Both the position numbers and the translations under genes were made by a program. A model generated the notes under the pieces. The model did not search any database. It was not told the origin of the DNA and worked only from the letters and a program-made list of their open reading frames with translations. From an uncultured Thermomicrobiales bacterium (GTDB lineage Bacteria > Chloroflexota > Chloroflexia > Thermomicrobiales > UBA6265), in the NCBI GenBank assembly GCA_902806335.1, contig CADCWG010000036.1:1-40980 (forward strand): a DNA stretch of 40,980 nucleotides. Reading direction: 5' to 3'. Shown here in pieces: positions 26,018-33,741 of the stretch (the stretch's first letter is position 1; every line of letters begins with the position of its first letter).

Positions 26018-26239
26018 ATGGACACGGGCGGCGAGACGAGGCGGGGAGAACTGGGCCGGTTCGGGCGCACGGTTGGCGACCTCCGGTCGGCGATCGAGCA
26101 GGGTCGGGTCGCGAAGACCGAGCTCCAGCTCTACGGGCTCGACTGGGCCCAGATCGAAGACGAGGCGGACGACCAGCGACTCGCGGAGGTCTTCGCCCGC
26201 CACGGCGCGGTCGTCGACGCCGAGGACGCGCCGCGTTAG
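26018..26239 (+). CDS. Small hypothetical protein
   Basis: This 73-residue protein is hydrophilic and mostly helical by composition (RFGRTVGDLRSAIEQGRVAK, LDWAQIEDEADDQRLAEVFARHG). It starts 42 bases after the YihY-like gene, preceded by GGGGGGAT, and is probably in the same transcript. I do not recognise a family. Confidence 0.6.
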   Translation: MDTGGETRRGELGRFGRTVGDLRSAIEQGRVAKTELQLYGLDWAQIEDEADDQRLAEVFARHGAVVDAEDAPR

Positions 26240-26413
26240 CCGATCGGAGCCGGCCTCCCCGCCGTGGTGACCGGCCCCCCGTGGGGCTCCCGCACCCAGC
26301 ATCCGGGTGAGCGACGCAGGTGCCCGGCGCGCCGCCGGGAGGGCGAGAGAGTTCGATCGGCCCCCGTCGAGAGCGACCGCTCCCGGCGTGGCGGGTCGTC
26401 GACGGTCGTTATG

Positions 26414-26431
26414 ACGTTCCACGTGGAACGT
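26414..26431. other. parS-like ParB-binding palindrome
   Basis: ACGTTCCACGTGGAACGT is a perfect 18-bp palindrome. Its 14-bp core GTTCCACGTGGAAC equals the parS core known from several bacteria (consensus TGTTYCACGTGRAACA); only the outermost T/A pair is replaced by C/G. It lies in a gene-free region, as many parS sites do. I saw no second copy in this window. Confidence 0.65.
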
Positions 26432-26599
26432 TGTCCGCACCGGCCGGGCGCGGGCGATCGGGGACGCTCCGGGTGCCGCTGGAACCGTCGAGCGTCCCTC
26501 GACCCTGGGGGAGGCGGCTGCCCACGGGGACGGGGCGCTGCCCGGGGTCGCCGGCCCCGCCCGGATGTGCCGACGGCCAGGGGAGTCGGCCCCCGATTC

Positions 26600-26608
26600 T
26601 GCTATCCT
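26600..26608 (+). promoter_or_regulatory. Extended -10 promoter of the sigma/anti-sigma operon
   Basis: TGCTATCCT fits the TGn-TAnnnT pattern seen before four other genes. Transcription would begin near 26615 with a leader of about 178 bases. It resembles a housekeeping promoter, so an additional self-recognised ECF promoter is not excluded. Confidence 0.4.
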
Positions 26609-26792
26609 CGCCCGCCGGCGGCGCTGGACCTCCTGTCTCCCCTCGCCTTCGCGCGACCCCGTGAAACGCTTCGCGGGCGCCGTGCGTTGGAAGGGCGGAA
26701 AGGAGCACACCGCCGCCACCATGCGTCTCGCCTTTGCGACCAGCGTGCCCGGGCACGCCCAATCTGGGGCCACGGCACCGCTCGGGAGAGGG

Positions 26793-27374
26793 ATGTTGGC
26801 GGCTGACGACCGAGAGCTCGTCGGGCGTGCCCGCGCGGGCGATCAGGTCGCGTTCGCCACCCTGTTCGAGCAGTACCACGCGCCGATCCTCAACTACCTC
26901 CACCGGATGGTCGGTGACCGCGCCCTCGCCGAAGACCTCGCCCAGGACAGCTTCATCAAGGCGTACAACGCCCTGCCGTCGACGCGCGACGACCTGGCGT
27001 TCAAGGCCTGGCTCTACCGGATCGCCACCAACACCGCGATCAGCCACCTGCGGCGGCGCAAGATCGTGCAGTGGATCCCGTTCCTCGGTGGGGACCAGGA
27101 CCTGCACGCGTCCCCCGGTTCGGTCGAGGGGACCGTTACCCGACAGCATGACGTGGAGCAGGCGCTGGCGAAGCTCCCGAAGCACTACGCCGCGGTGCTG
27201 CTGCTGCGCCACTACCAGGGACTGTCGTTGGCCGAGACCGCGGCCGCGCTGGACATCACCGAGAACGCGGCGAAGCTGCGCCTCTTCCGGGCACGGAAGG
27301 CCTTCGCCGAGGTCTACCGCGACGCGGATGCCGACGCGGCACCGGTGGCCTTCGGGGCGGAGGTCGACCGATGA
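26793..27374 (+). CDS. ECF-type RNA polymerase sigma factor
   Basis: This 193-residue sigma-70 family protein has region 2 (about residues 20-90: FATLFEQYHAPILNYLHRMVGDRALAEDLAQDSFIKAYNAL, then WLYRIATNTAISHLRRRK) and region 4 (about 118-172: ALAKLPKHYAAVLLLRHYQGLSLAETAAALDITENAAKLRLFRARKAF), with no regions 1 or 3, as in ECF factors. GGGAGA precedes ATG 26793; an upstream in-frame ATG at 26721 has GGAG too far away. The stop overlaps the ATG of the anti-sigma gene (ATGA), implying translational coupling and a one-to-one complex. The regulon is unknown. Confidence 0.92.
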   Translation: MLAADDRELVGRARAGDQVAFATLFEQYHAPILNYLHRMVGDRALAEDLAQDSFIKAYNALPSTRDDLAFKAWLYRIATNTAISHLRRRKIVQWIPFLGGDQDLHASPGSVEGTVTRQHDVEQALAKLPKHYAAVLLLRHYQGLSLAETAAALDITENAAKLRLFRARKAFAEVYRDADADAAPVAFGAEVDR

Positions 27375-30034
27375 CCCCCTACGGCCGAGGCCCCGCCCCG
27401 CTCTCCCACGGCGACGCCGAAGCGCTGATCTCCGCCCGCCTCGACGGTCCCCTCGACCCGCAGGCGAACCGGGCGCTGATCGCCCACCTCAGCGGCTGCG
27501 CTCGCTGCCGGGGATTCGCCGAGCAGACCAACGCGCTCGCCCGCGACCTCCGCAGCCTGCCACTGCTGCCACCGAGCATGACCGTCCGTCGCGCCGTGCT
27601 CGACCACATCAGCGCCGATCGCTCCCCGTGGGCCCGCTTCGTCGCCGGGTGGCGGCCGGCGGCACGACCGCTGGCCGCGACGGCCGCGCTGCTGCTGGTG
27701 GTCGTGGTCGGCCTGGCGCTGATCCGCCCGGGCGGTGAGAGCCCCGTGCGTCAGCTCGGCGCGCTCATCTTCGACGACCCGTCGGAGACGCCGAGGATCG
27801 CCCTGGCGCCGACGTCCACCCCATCGGCCCTTCCCACGCCTGGAAATACCGTCACCCTGGCGCCCCCGCCCTCCCCGACCGCCTCGGCGTCGGCCACCGC
27901 GCGGGCGACCGAAACGCCGTCCGCGCCGGCCGCCGTCTCCGCCACCGCGAGCGCCATCCCGGCCGCGACCGCGGGGTTGGCCCTTGGGGAGGGAACGGCC
28001 GCGAGCCGAGCGACCGACGCGCCCGCGCCGACGCTGTCGCCGACGGCGGTTGCCGCGACCGCGACCGCCACCCCGACGACGACGGCCACGGCCACTGACG
28101 CGCCGACGGCGATGCCCCCGGCGACGGCCCCGCCGGTCGAGACCGCGACGACGGCCGCCACGGTCGCGCCGACGTTGACGCCGACCGCGACTGTGACCGC
28201 GACCGTCGCACCGGCGGCAACGGCAACCGCGTCGGCCACCCCGACGGTGGTCCCCCCGTCGCCGTCGCCGCCGCCGACGGCATCGCCCACCGCGACGGCG
28301 GCACTTGAACTGACGCCGTCGGCCACGCCGTCGGCGACGGCGACCGCCGGTCGGACCCCGACGGCGACGGTCACAGCCACCGCGACGGCGACGGCCACCA
28401 CGGCCCCCTCGCCGACCGCCACGTCGACCGCGACGGCACTGCCGACGATCGCGGTCGCCGGGCCGGTGGCCACGTCTCCCCGTGGGTCGACGGCGCGGCC
28501 CTCCCCGACCCCGTCCCCGTCCCCGTCGCCCCCGATCCGGCCTCGGGAACCGGTGCCGACCGTGGCGGACGCGGTCGGGAACCCACCGGCGGGGGCGGCT
28601 GGGCGTGACACGCCCACCCCGACCGCGGCCGCCGTCGAGCCGCTCGCCACCGGCGCGCCGGCCGGCGCCGACGCCGGACCCACTGGGCAGCCGACGATCG
28701 CGCCGAGCAACGTCGACCAGGAGGCAGAGACGCCCCCAACGGTGCCGCTCCGCCCCACCCCCGCCACGGTGCGCGACGAGCCGACCGTCGCCCCAGTTGC
28801 CGAGCCGACCGCCGCCCCGGTCGCGGAGCCGACGGTGGCCCAGGAGGCGGAGGTCGTCCCGACCGCCGCGGTCGTCGAGCCGCTCCCGGAGGAGGCGCCG
28901 ACGATCGCGCCGCAGCCAGCCGACCAGGGCGGCGACACCGAGGAAGGCGTCGGGCAGGGTGGGGAGGCGGTCGAGCCGGGTCCCGAGGCGTCGCCGGGCG
29001 CTGAGATGCCCGGCGACGTCGAGACGGCCAGCGACACCGGGGCGGCGGCCGATGCCGCCGTGGTCGCCGGAGGACAGGCCGAGAGGTCGACCGTAGCCGC
29101 CGCCGACGGCGGCTACGACCTCGGGGAGGCCGAGGTGCTGGTCGCCGGGTTGCCGCTCGGCAGCGCCCCGGCGGGGCCGCTCCCGCTCTCGCCCGGCGGC
29201 GACGCCTTCGTCGTCAGCGACGGCGGCACGACCCTGGGCCTGGTGTCATTCGACGGCACCGCGATCGTCCTCGGCGACGGCTACTACTACCCGCTCTGGT
29301 CGGACTCCGGCGACGCCGTGCTCGTCACGTACTACCCCGACGGCGGCGACTCGGCGTACGTCGGCGCGGTCGACCGGGCGGGCGTGGTGACCCGCCTCTC
29401 GGAACCCGACCCGGACGCCGACGTCCGGGACGTGCCGGCCGGCTGGGCGGGCGGCGTCGCCTTCTACCAACGCACCTATCCCGCCGACCCCGCCCGCGGC
29501 ATCGAGTTGCGCCGCGCGGATCGCGAGGGCCAGGATGCCGTCGTCTGGGCATCGGGTGCGGGCGTTGGGGCCCTCACCCAGCACCCGTGGCCGGCCTATG
29601 GTGATTTCTTGCTCGCCACGACGGAAGGGTGGGTGCTCGTCGCCGCCGACGGCGGGGAGACGGTGCTCGGCCCGAGCGCCCTCGGTGGTCCCATCACCCA
29701 GGTCGCCGTTTCCCCGACGGGTGACGCCTTCGCCTACGCCGTGGCGGGCACGCTCGCCGTGGCCCCGCTCAGCAGCCCCGACGCCGCGTGGACGGTGCCC
29801 TTCGGGGGCGGGTCCGGGACGGGCATCAGTTGGTCGCCGGACGGAGGCCGCCTCGCCGTCGCCGACGGCCCGACCCTGGCCGTCTACGACGCCGGTGGGA
29901 CCGAGTTGACGCGCCTCGCCGACCCGGCGGGGGGGGCAGTCGCGGGGCCGGCCTGGGACCGTGCCGGGGTCGTCTTCGTTCGCGGCAGCGACCAGTCGCT
30001 CTGCCGCGTTCCCGAAGACCGGCTCGCCGGGTAG
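27371..30034 (+). CDS. Transmembrane anti-sigma factor with long Thr/Pro-rich stalk and C-terminal beta-propeller-like domain
   Basis: This 887-residue protein begins with a cytoplasmic zinc-binding anti-sigma domain: H39-LSG-C43-AR-C46, the HxxxCxxC signature. One membrane helix (residues 100-118) follows. Residues ~140-570 are extreme low complexity, rich in Thr, Ala, Pro and Ser (ATATATPTTTATAT-like runs), turning into Glu-Pro-Thr repeats such as EPTVAPVAEPTAAPVAEP. The last ~310 residues carry repeated strands with WD40/TolB-like flavour (PLSPGGDAFVVSDGG, YPLWSDSGDAVLVTYYPDGG, VAVSPTGDAFAYAVAG, GISWSPDGGRLAVADG). The protein should hold the ECF sigma factor inactive at the membrane and display a glycosylatable stalk with a sensing propeller outside. 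Confidence 0.88.
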   Translation: MTPYGRGPAPLSHGDAEALISARLDGPLDPQANRALIAHLSGCARCRGFAEQTNALARDLRSLPLLPPSMTVRRAVLDHISADRSPWARFVAGWRPAARPLAATAALLLVVVVGLALIRPGGESPVRQLGALIFDDPSETPRIALAPTSTPSALPTPGNTVTLAPPPSPTASASATARATETPSAPAAVSATASAIPAATAGLALGEGTAASRATDAPAPTLSPTAVAATATATPTTTATATDAPTAMPPATAPPVETATTAATVAPTLTPTATVTATVAPAATATASATPTVVPPSPSPPPTASPTATAALELTPSATPSATATAGRTPTATVTATATATATTAPSPTATSTATALPTIAVAGPVATSPRGSTARPSPTPSPSPSPPIRPREPVPTVADAVGNPPAGAAGRDTPTPTAAAVEPLATGAPAGADAGPTGQPTIAPSNVDQEAETPPTVPLRPTPATVRDEPTVAPVAEPTAAPVAEPTVAQEAEVVPTAAVVEPLPEEAPTIAPQPADQGGDTEEGVGQGGEAVEPGPEASPGAEMPGDVETASDTGAAADAAVVAGGQAERSTVAAADGGYDLGEAEVLVAGLPLGSAPAGPLPLSPGGDAFVVSDGGTTLGLVSFDGTAIVLGDGYYYPLWSDSGDAVLVTYYPDGGDSAYVGAVDRAGVVTRLSEPDPDADVRDVPAGWAGGVAFYQRTYPADPARGIELRRADREGQDAVVWASGAGVGALTQHPWPAYGDFLLATTEGWVLVAADGGETVLGPSALGGPITQVAVSPTGDAFAYAVAGTLAVAPLSSPDAAWTVPFGGGSGTGISWSPDGGRLAVADGPTLAVYDAGGTELTRLADPAGGAVAGPAWDRAGVVFVRGSDQSLCRVPEDRLAG

Positions 30035-30109
30035 CAGGCGTTCGCGTCGACACCGAATGCCCGCCATCCGTCGCCGGACCGCGGCGCGGGCCCCCTCCAT
30101 CAGGGACGG

Positions 30110-30131
30110 CCGCGGCGGCCGGCCGCCGCGG
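30110..30131 (+). terminator. 22-bp perfect palindrome after the anti-sigma gene
   Basis: CCGCGGCGGCC is followed directly by its reverse complement, 76 bases past the stop codon. This is another loopless palindrome in a 3' position. Confidence 0.4.
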
Positions 30132-30147
30132 TCGCTGCTGGCGCCGC

Positions 30148-30187
30148 GGTCCGCGGGCCGGTGCCTCGGTCCGCGGGCCGGTGCCTC
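30148..30187. repeat. Two exact tandem copies of a 20-bp unit
   Basis: The unit GGTCCGCGGGCCGGTGCCTC occurs twice without spacing. It lies in the 485-base gap (30035-30519), which otherwise shows the palindrome at 30110 and the macro-gene promoter, and no gene. Confidence 0.7.
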
Positions 30188-30504
30188 GTCTGCCGGCCCC
30201 TGGGGCGGGCGGACAGCGGCTCGGCCCAACCGAATGGCCGTGCTCGTCCCTCGCGCGCGATGGCCGATCGGAGGCGGGCAGCGGCGATCGGTCCACCCCT
30301 GTGAGCGACGGCGGGTGACGGTGGCCGACGCGAACGACCACGCCGACCTACCCATCGACCGCGCGGCGACGATGGCGACCAGGGATCTCCGTGGCAGTCC
30401 GGCCGCCGCCTCCCGCAGAGCGTTTCGGCCACCGATGACATTCGACCCTGTGTTAGATTATGTCGACCTCGACGTGGCGCGGTCGACGGGTTCGGTCGGA
30501 CCGG

Positions 30505-30520
30505 TGCTAGACTGCGCCGG
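30505..30520 (+). promoter_or_regulatory. Extended -10, leaderless promoter of the macro-domain gene
   Basis: TGCTAGACT (30505-30513) is followed by exactly six bases and then GTG 30520, so the start codon coincides with the predicted +1. The 11-base core TGCTAGACTGC is identical to the DUF2007 promoter at 23272. Confidence 0.5.
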
Positions 30521-31140
30521 TGATCGCGGCGGGATGGCCAGGGTGGCAGATGGCTGAGTTCGCCGTGAGCGAGGGTGTCCGCTTCGGCCGCACCGTGCTC
30601 CTGGCTGTCGAGGGAGACCTCGTCGAGCAGGCGGTCGAGGCGCTCGTCCTGCCGGCCAACATCCGGGGCATCATGGGAGCGGGCATGGCCGGCGCGATCC
30701 GGATCGCGGGCGGTCCCGAGATCGAGCGCGAGGCGATGGCCCAGGCGCCGCTCGCGCTCGGCGACGCGATCTGGACCGCTCCGGGTGACCTGGCGTCGCG
30801 CGGGGTCCAGGGCGTCGTCCACGCCGTCGTCTCGTCGACCCTCGGCGCACCCACGACCATCCCGGTCGTCCAGCGCGCGGTCCGCGCGACGCTCCGCGTC
30901 GCCGGCGAGCACCGCCACCGGACGATCGCGCTCCCGCCGGTCGGGAGCGGCACCGGTCCCGGCCAGCTCGCGCCCGCGCTGGTCGCCGAGGCGATCGTCC
31001 TCGAGGTGGTCGCCCATCTCCGCCGGTCTGCCCCCCGCCTCGATCGGATCGTCTTCGTCTCCCGCGCCTCCGACGACGTGCGGGCCTTCGGCGATGCGAT
31101 CTCCTTCGCCCACGACCACGCCTGGGGACCACCGGAGTGA
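30520..31140 (+). CDS. Macro domain protein (ADP-ribose-binding type)
   Basis: This protein of up to 206 residues is dominated by a macro domain. QAVEALVLPANIRGIMGAGMAGAIR replaces the classic VNAAN-GG-GGVDGAI loop; ALGDAIWTAPGDL, GVVHAVVSS and ALPPVGSGTGPGQLAPALVAEAIV correspond to the later ribose- and phosphate-binding loops. Macro domains bind or hydrolyse ADP-ribose adducts and related nucleotides. The catalytic-loop Asn is retained (PAN) but the second Asn/Gly pattern differs, so binding rather than hydrolysis is possible. Start is either leaderless GTG 30520 or ATG 30550, which has a weak ribosome site. The stop overlaps the GTG of the next gene (GTGA). Confidence 0.8.
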   Translation: MIAAGWPGWQMAEFAVSEGVRFGRTVLLAVEGDLVEQAVEALVLPANIRGIMGAGMAGAIRIAGGPEIEREAMAQAPLALGDAIWTAPGDLASRGVQGVVHAVVSSTLGAPTTIPVVQRAVRATLRVAGEHRHRTIALPPVGSGTGPGQLAPALVAEAIVLEVVAHLRRSAPRLDRIVFVSRASDDVRAFGDAISFAHDHAWGPPE

Positions 31141-33173
31141 CGGACCACACGCCCACCGGCGCGGAGCACCCGGCCCCGTCGCCGGCCGACCCGCCCGCCG
31201 CCGATCGGGAGGGGTACGCCCCGCCCGCGGCCGAGACGGCGATCGCCGGCCCGCCGACCTGGCATCTCGCCGGCTACGCGTGGCGCTTCGCCCGGGTGCT
31301 CACGCTCCCCCGGTTCGACCGGCTGCTCCGGCTCGGCGGGCCGCGCTTCCTGCCCCGGACCGCCCGGGCCCGCTTCCTCGCCATGGGACTGCCGCCGGCG
31401 ATCGTCGACGAGACCCTCGCCTCGGTTCGCTCCGTGGACGACTGGGCCGACGCCTGGACCGGCGCCGCCCAGCGGTTCATGAGCGCCGCCCGCCAGGCGC
31501 GCGCCGGCGGCGACCCGGTCGAGCTGGCGCGGGCCCGGCAGCAGGCGGCGCTCTGCTACCACGTCGCCCCGTTCTTCGCCCGCGACGACCACCGGCTCGC
31601 CCGCGCGTCGCGCGCGTCGGCCGTCTCCCTCTTCGCCCAGTCGGTCGCCGCGCTGCTGCCCGATACCCGGCGGGTCCTCGTCCCGTGGCGGGCCACCAGC
31701 CTGCCCGGCTACCTGAGCCTGCCCCCGGATCCATCCGGTCCGGTTCCGCTGGTCGTGCTGCTCAACGGCGCGACGACCGCCAAGGAAGAGCTCATCCTCT
31801 GGCGCGCGGCGTTCCTCGAGCGCGGCCTCGCCGTCCTGGCCCTCGACTGGCCGGGCACGGGCGAGGCGGCCGGTCTCGGTCCCGCCAGCGCCGACCACGA
31901 CGACTTCACGGACGGCGTGTTCGACCTGGTGGCGCACGACAGGGCGCTCGACGCGGAGCGCGTGGCCCTGATCGGGATCAGCATCGGCGGGGCGATGGCG
32001 GTCCGCGCCGCCGCCGTGGACCGCCGCCTCGCGGCCTGCGCCGCGGTCACCCCGCCGTTCGATGCCGGGCGGTGGATCGACGCGGTCAGCGATGTCGTCT
32101 ACGCCCCCCTGGCGACGCTTGCCGGTGGCGACGACGAGGTCGACCGCCTCGCCGAGGAGTTCGCGCTGCCGCACGTCGTCGGCCGCCTCCGCTGCCCCCT
32201 CCTGGTGCTCGGGGCGGGACGTGACCTGGTCGTCCCCCCGAACGAGGCAGTTGCGCTCGCCGCGGCGGTGGGCGACGCCGCCACCCTGGTCTGGTACGGC
32301 GATGCTGGTCACGCTCTCTTCGACGCGTACCCGACCTGGACCGAAGACGCTGCCCGCTGGGTCGCCTCCCTGTTCGGCATCGAGGAGTCGACGGTGCCGT
32401 CCACCCAGGTGGACGATCCCCCGCACGCTGACGATGCCGTAGCGTCGCGCCGGGATGATCCGGTGAGCGAAGCGGCCGGCCAGCGGGAGTTCTTGCCGGC
32501 CCCAGGCGCGGTGGAGCGGTCGCCAGGCGCGGTGGAGCGGCCGCCCGACGCGGTGGAGCGGCCGCCCGACGCGTCCCAGGACGCCCACGGCCCGATGCCC
32601 GAGGACGACAGCGACGCGGACGCGGCGGCGCCCGAGGACCCCGCGGCGGCCGTGATCGACCGCCGCCCGTTGCTGCCACCGGGGTGGGACGACGAGTTTG
32701 CCGGCCCGGGCGGCCGCGACGCGGTCGTCCTCCCGTCCGCCCGGGCGGCGCTGATCGTCTCCGAGGTCGACGGGGATCCCCCGGCCGCGCCGGTGCGCGG
32801 GCGACAATCCGAACCGGCGGAGGCGGCGACAGCGCCGGAGCCGCGGGCGGCGGACGCCGCCCGTACCGAGACTCGAGCGGAGCGGGATCGCGTCGTGACG
32901 GAGGGCCGTGCGGGTCGGAGCGCGCAGACAGACCCGGATTCGTCGTCGCTGACGGGCGCCGGTCTCGAAGGGACGTCCGGCAGTGGGAGGGAGCAGGCGC
33001 TCGGCCCCGCGTCGGCCCCGATCGAGCCGGTTGGCGAGTTCGACCCCGACGGACCGACGACTCCGTCCGTCGCGGTGGTCACGCCCCGGTCGGGGGAGGG
33101 GGACAACGGTCCCCGCCCCACCCATCGGTTCGGTCGGCCCTCCGGAGAGCCCGACCGCTCCCACCGCCCCTAG
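31137..33173 (+). CDS. Alpha/beta hydrolase with long disordered C-terminal tail
   Basis: This 678-residue protein starts at GTG overlapping the macro gene stop. Residues ~30-160 are a helical region, and ~175-415 are an alpha/beta-hydrolase related to FrsA/DUF1100-type esterases: oxyanion segment VVLLNGATTAKEELI, ALDWPGTGEA, nucleophile S282 in GISIGGAMA, acid D363 in GAGRDLVVP and H392 in GDAGHALFD. From ~425 the chain is disordered, acidic and Pro/Ala/Glu-rich with three heptads (PGAVERS, PGAVERP, PDAVERP) encoded by 21-bp repeats at 32508-32570. No signal peptide is seen. Substrate unknown; coupling to a macro-domain protein hints at action on ADP-ribose-type or acylated molecules, which is speculation. 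Confidence 0.82.
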   Translation: MTDHTPTGAEHPAPSPADPPAADREGYAPPAAETAIAGPPTWHLAGYAWRFARVLTLPRFDRLLRLGGPRFLPRTARARFLAMGLPPAIVDETLASVRSVDDWADAWTGAAQRFMSAARQARAGGDPVELARARQQAALCYHVAPFFARDDHRLARASRASAVSLFAQSVAALLPDTRRVLVPWRATSLPGYLSLPPDPSGPVPLVVLLNGATTAKEELILWRAAFLERGLAVLALDWPGTGEAAGLGPASADHDDFTDGVFDLVAHDRALDAERVALIGISIGGAMAVRAAAVDRRLAACAAVTPPFDAGRWIDAVSDVVYAPLATLAGGDDEVDRLAEEFALPHVVGRLRCPLLVLGAGRDLVVPPNEAVALAAAVGDAATLVWYGDAGHALFDAYPTWTEDAARWVASLFGIEESTVPSTQVDDPPHADDAVASRRDDPVSEAAGQREFLPAPGAVERSPGAVERPPDAVERPPDASQDAHGPMPEDDSDADAAAPEDPAAAVIDRRPLLPPGWDDEFAGPGGRDAVVLPSARAALIVSEVDGDPPAAPVRGRQSEPAEAATAPEPRAADAARTETRAERDRVVTEGRAGRSAQTDPDSSSLTGAGLEGTSGSGREQALGPASAPIEPVGEFDPDGPTTPSVAVVTPRSGEGDNGPRPTHRFGRPSGEPDRSHRP

Positions 33174-33741
33174 GGTGGGTCCGCGCCCGGACAGTGCCGG
33201 CGCGACGGCCGATCGATCCGACCCCGGCGTGGTCGCCAGTTCGTTGCCGGCTCGGCCTCGGAGGCGGCGTGTCGCCGCGCGCCGGGTGCGCGGTCGGCCG
33301 GGATCCCCGGGCAGCGGTGGGCGCCGGCCCCGGGTCGCCGTCTGAACCCGATCGGCGTGTCGCTCGCCATCGCCCGCCTGCCATCGTCGGCAGGACAGTT
33401 GCGTCCGCGGTTAGGGCGCGGAAGCTCACCAGGAACGGGCACGGGGCGACGCCACGCCGCGGTGGCATCACGCCCGTGGGCTAGGTGGCGCCCATCCGGC
33501 TCTCTCGGCTCGGTGGGTTTCCCGGCACGACCGATCCCGACGACAGGCGGCGAGGTAGCGGCCTCGGGGCCGCGAGGCCGCCTCTCAGGTCTTTGCCACC
33601 GGCCCCGAGGCGATTCAAACGCGAGGCCAAGCGACCCGGGATGGCGTAGGGCGAAGGCTTGGGCTCAGGCGGCACCACGGTGGCGCCATATCAGGAGTTG
33701 GCATCCTTGGGCACCACGTATCAGCGCGGGTCGGACGCGGC
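33174..33741. other. Gene-free region with hairpin before uppP
   Basis: A stable hairpin GCGGCCTC-GGGGCCGC-GAGGCCGC (33558-33581) has outer pairs GAGG/CCTC around a two-base bulge. A possible uppP promoter is TTGGCA (33698-33703) with TATCAG (33719-33724), though its 15-base spacer is short. A GATTCAAAC string near 33614 recalls a tRNA T-loop, but no cloverleaf forms. Confidence 0.35.

Larger units (their letters stand above)
26240..26792. other. Gene-free region before the sigma factor
   Basis: This 553-base gap holds the parS-like palindrome and the sigma-factor promoter, listed separately. Long frames across it are Arg/Pro-rich noise. A small GCCCC-CCGT-GGGGC hairpin near 26270 may end the YihY operon. 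Confidence 0.4.

Noticed and set aside
26264-26806. 180-residue frame over the parS region
   Set aside because: Arg/Pro/Gly-rich without domain or ribosome site, and it covers the promoter and parS-like palindrome.
28060-28420. Possible CRISPR-like or tandem repeat array
   Set aside because: The periodicity comes from Thr/Ala codon runs in a coding low-complexity region; there are no equal spacers.
27751-29037. 428-residue Val/Gly/Ser-rich minus frame
   Set aside because: It is the antisense of the Thr/Ala/Pro stalk of the anti-sigma factor; its repetitiveness is inherited from the stalk codons.
30507-33164. 885-residue minus-strand frame
   Set aside because: Antisense to the macro-domain and hydrolase genes, which have catalytic motifs and coupled start/stop codons.
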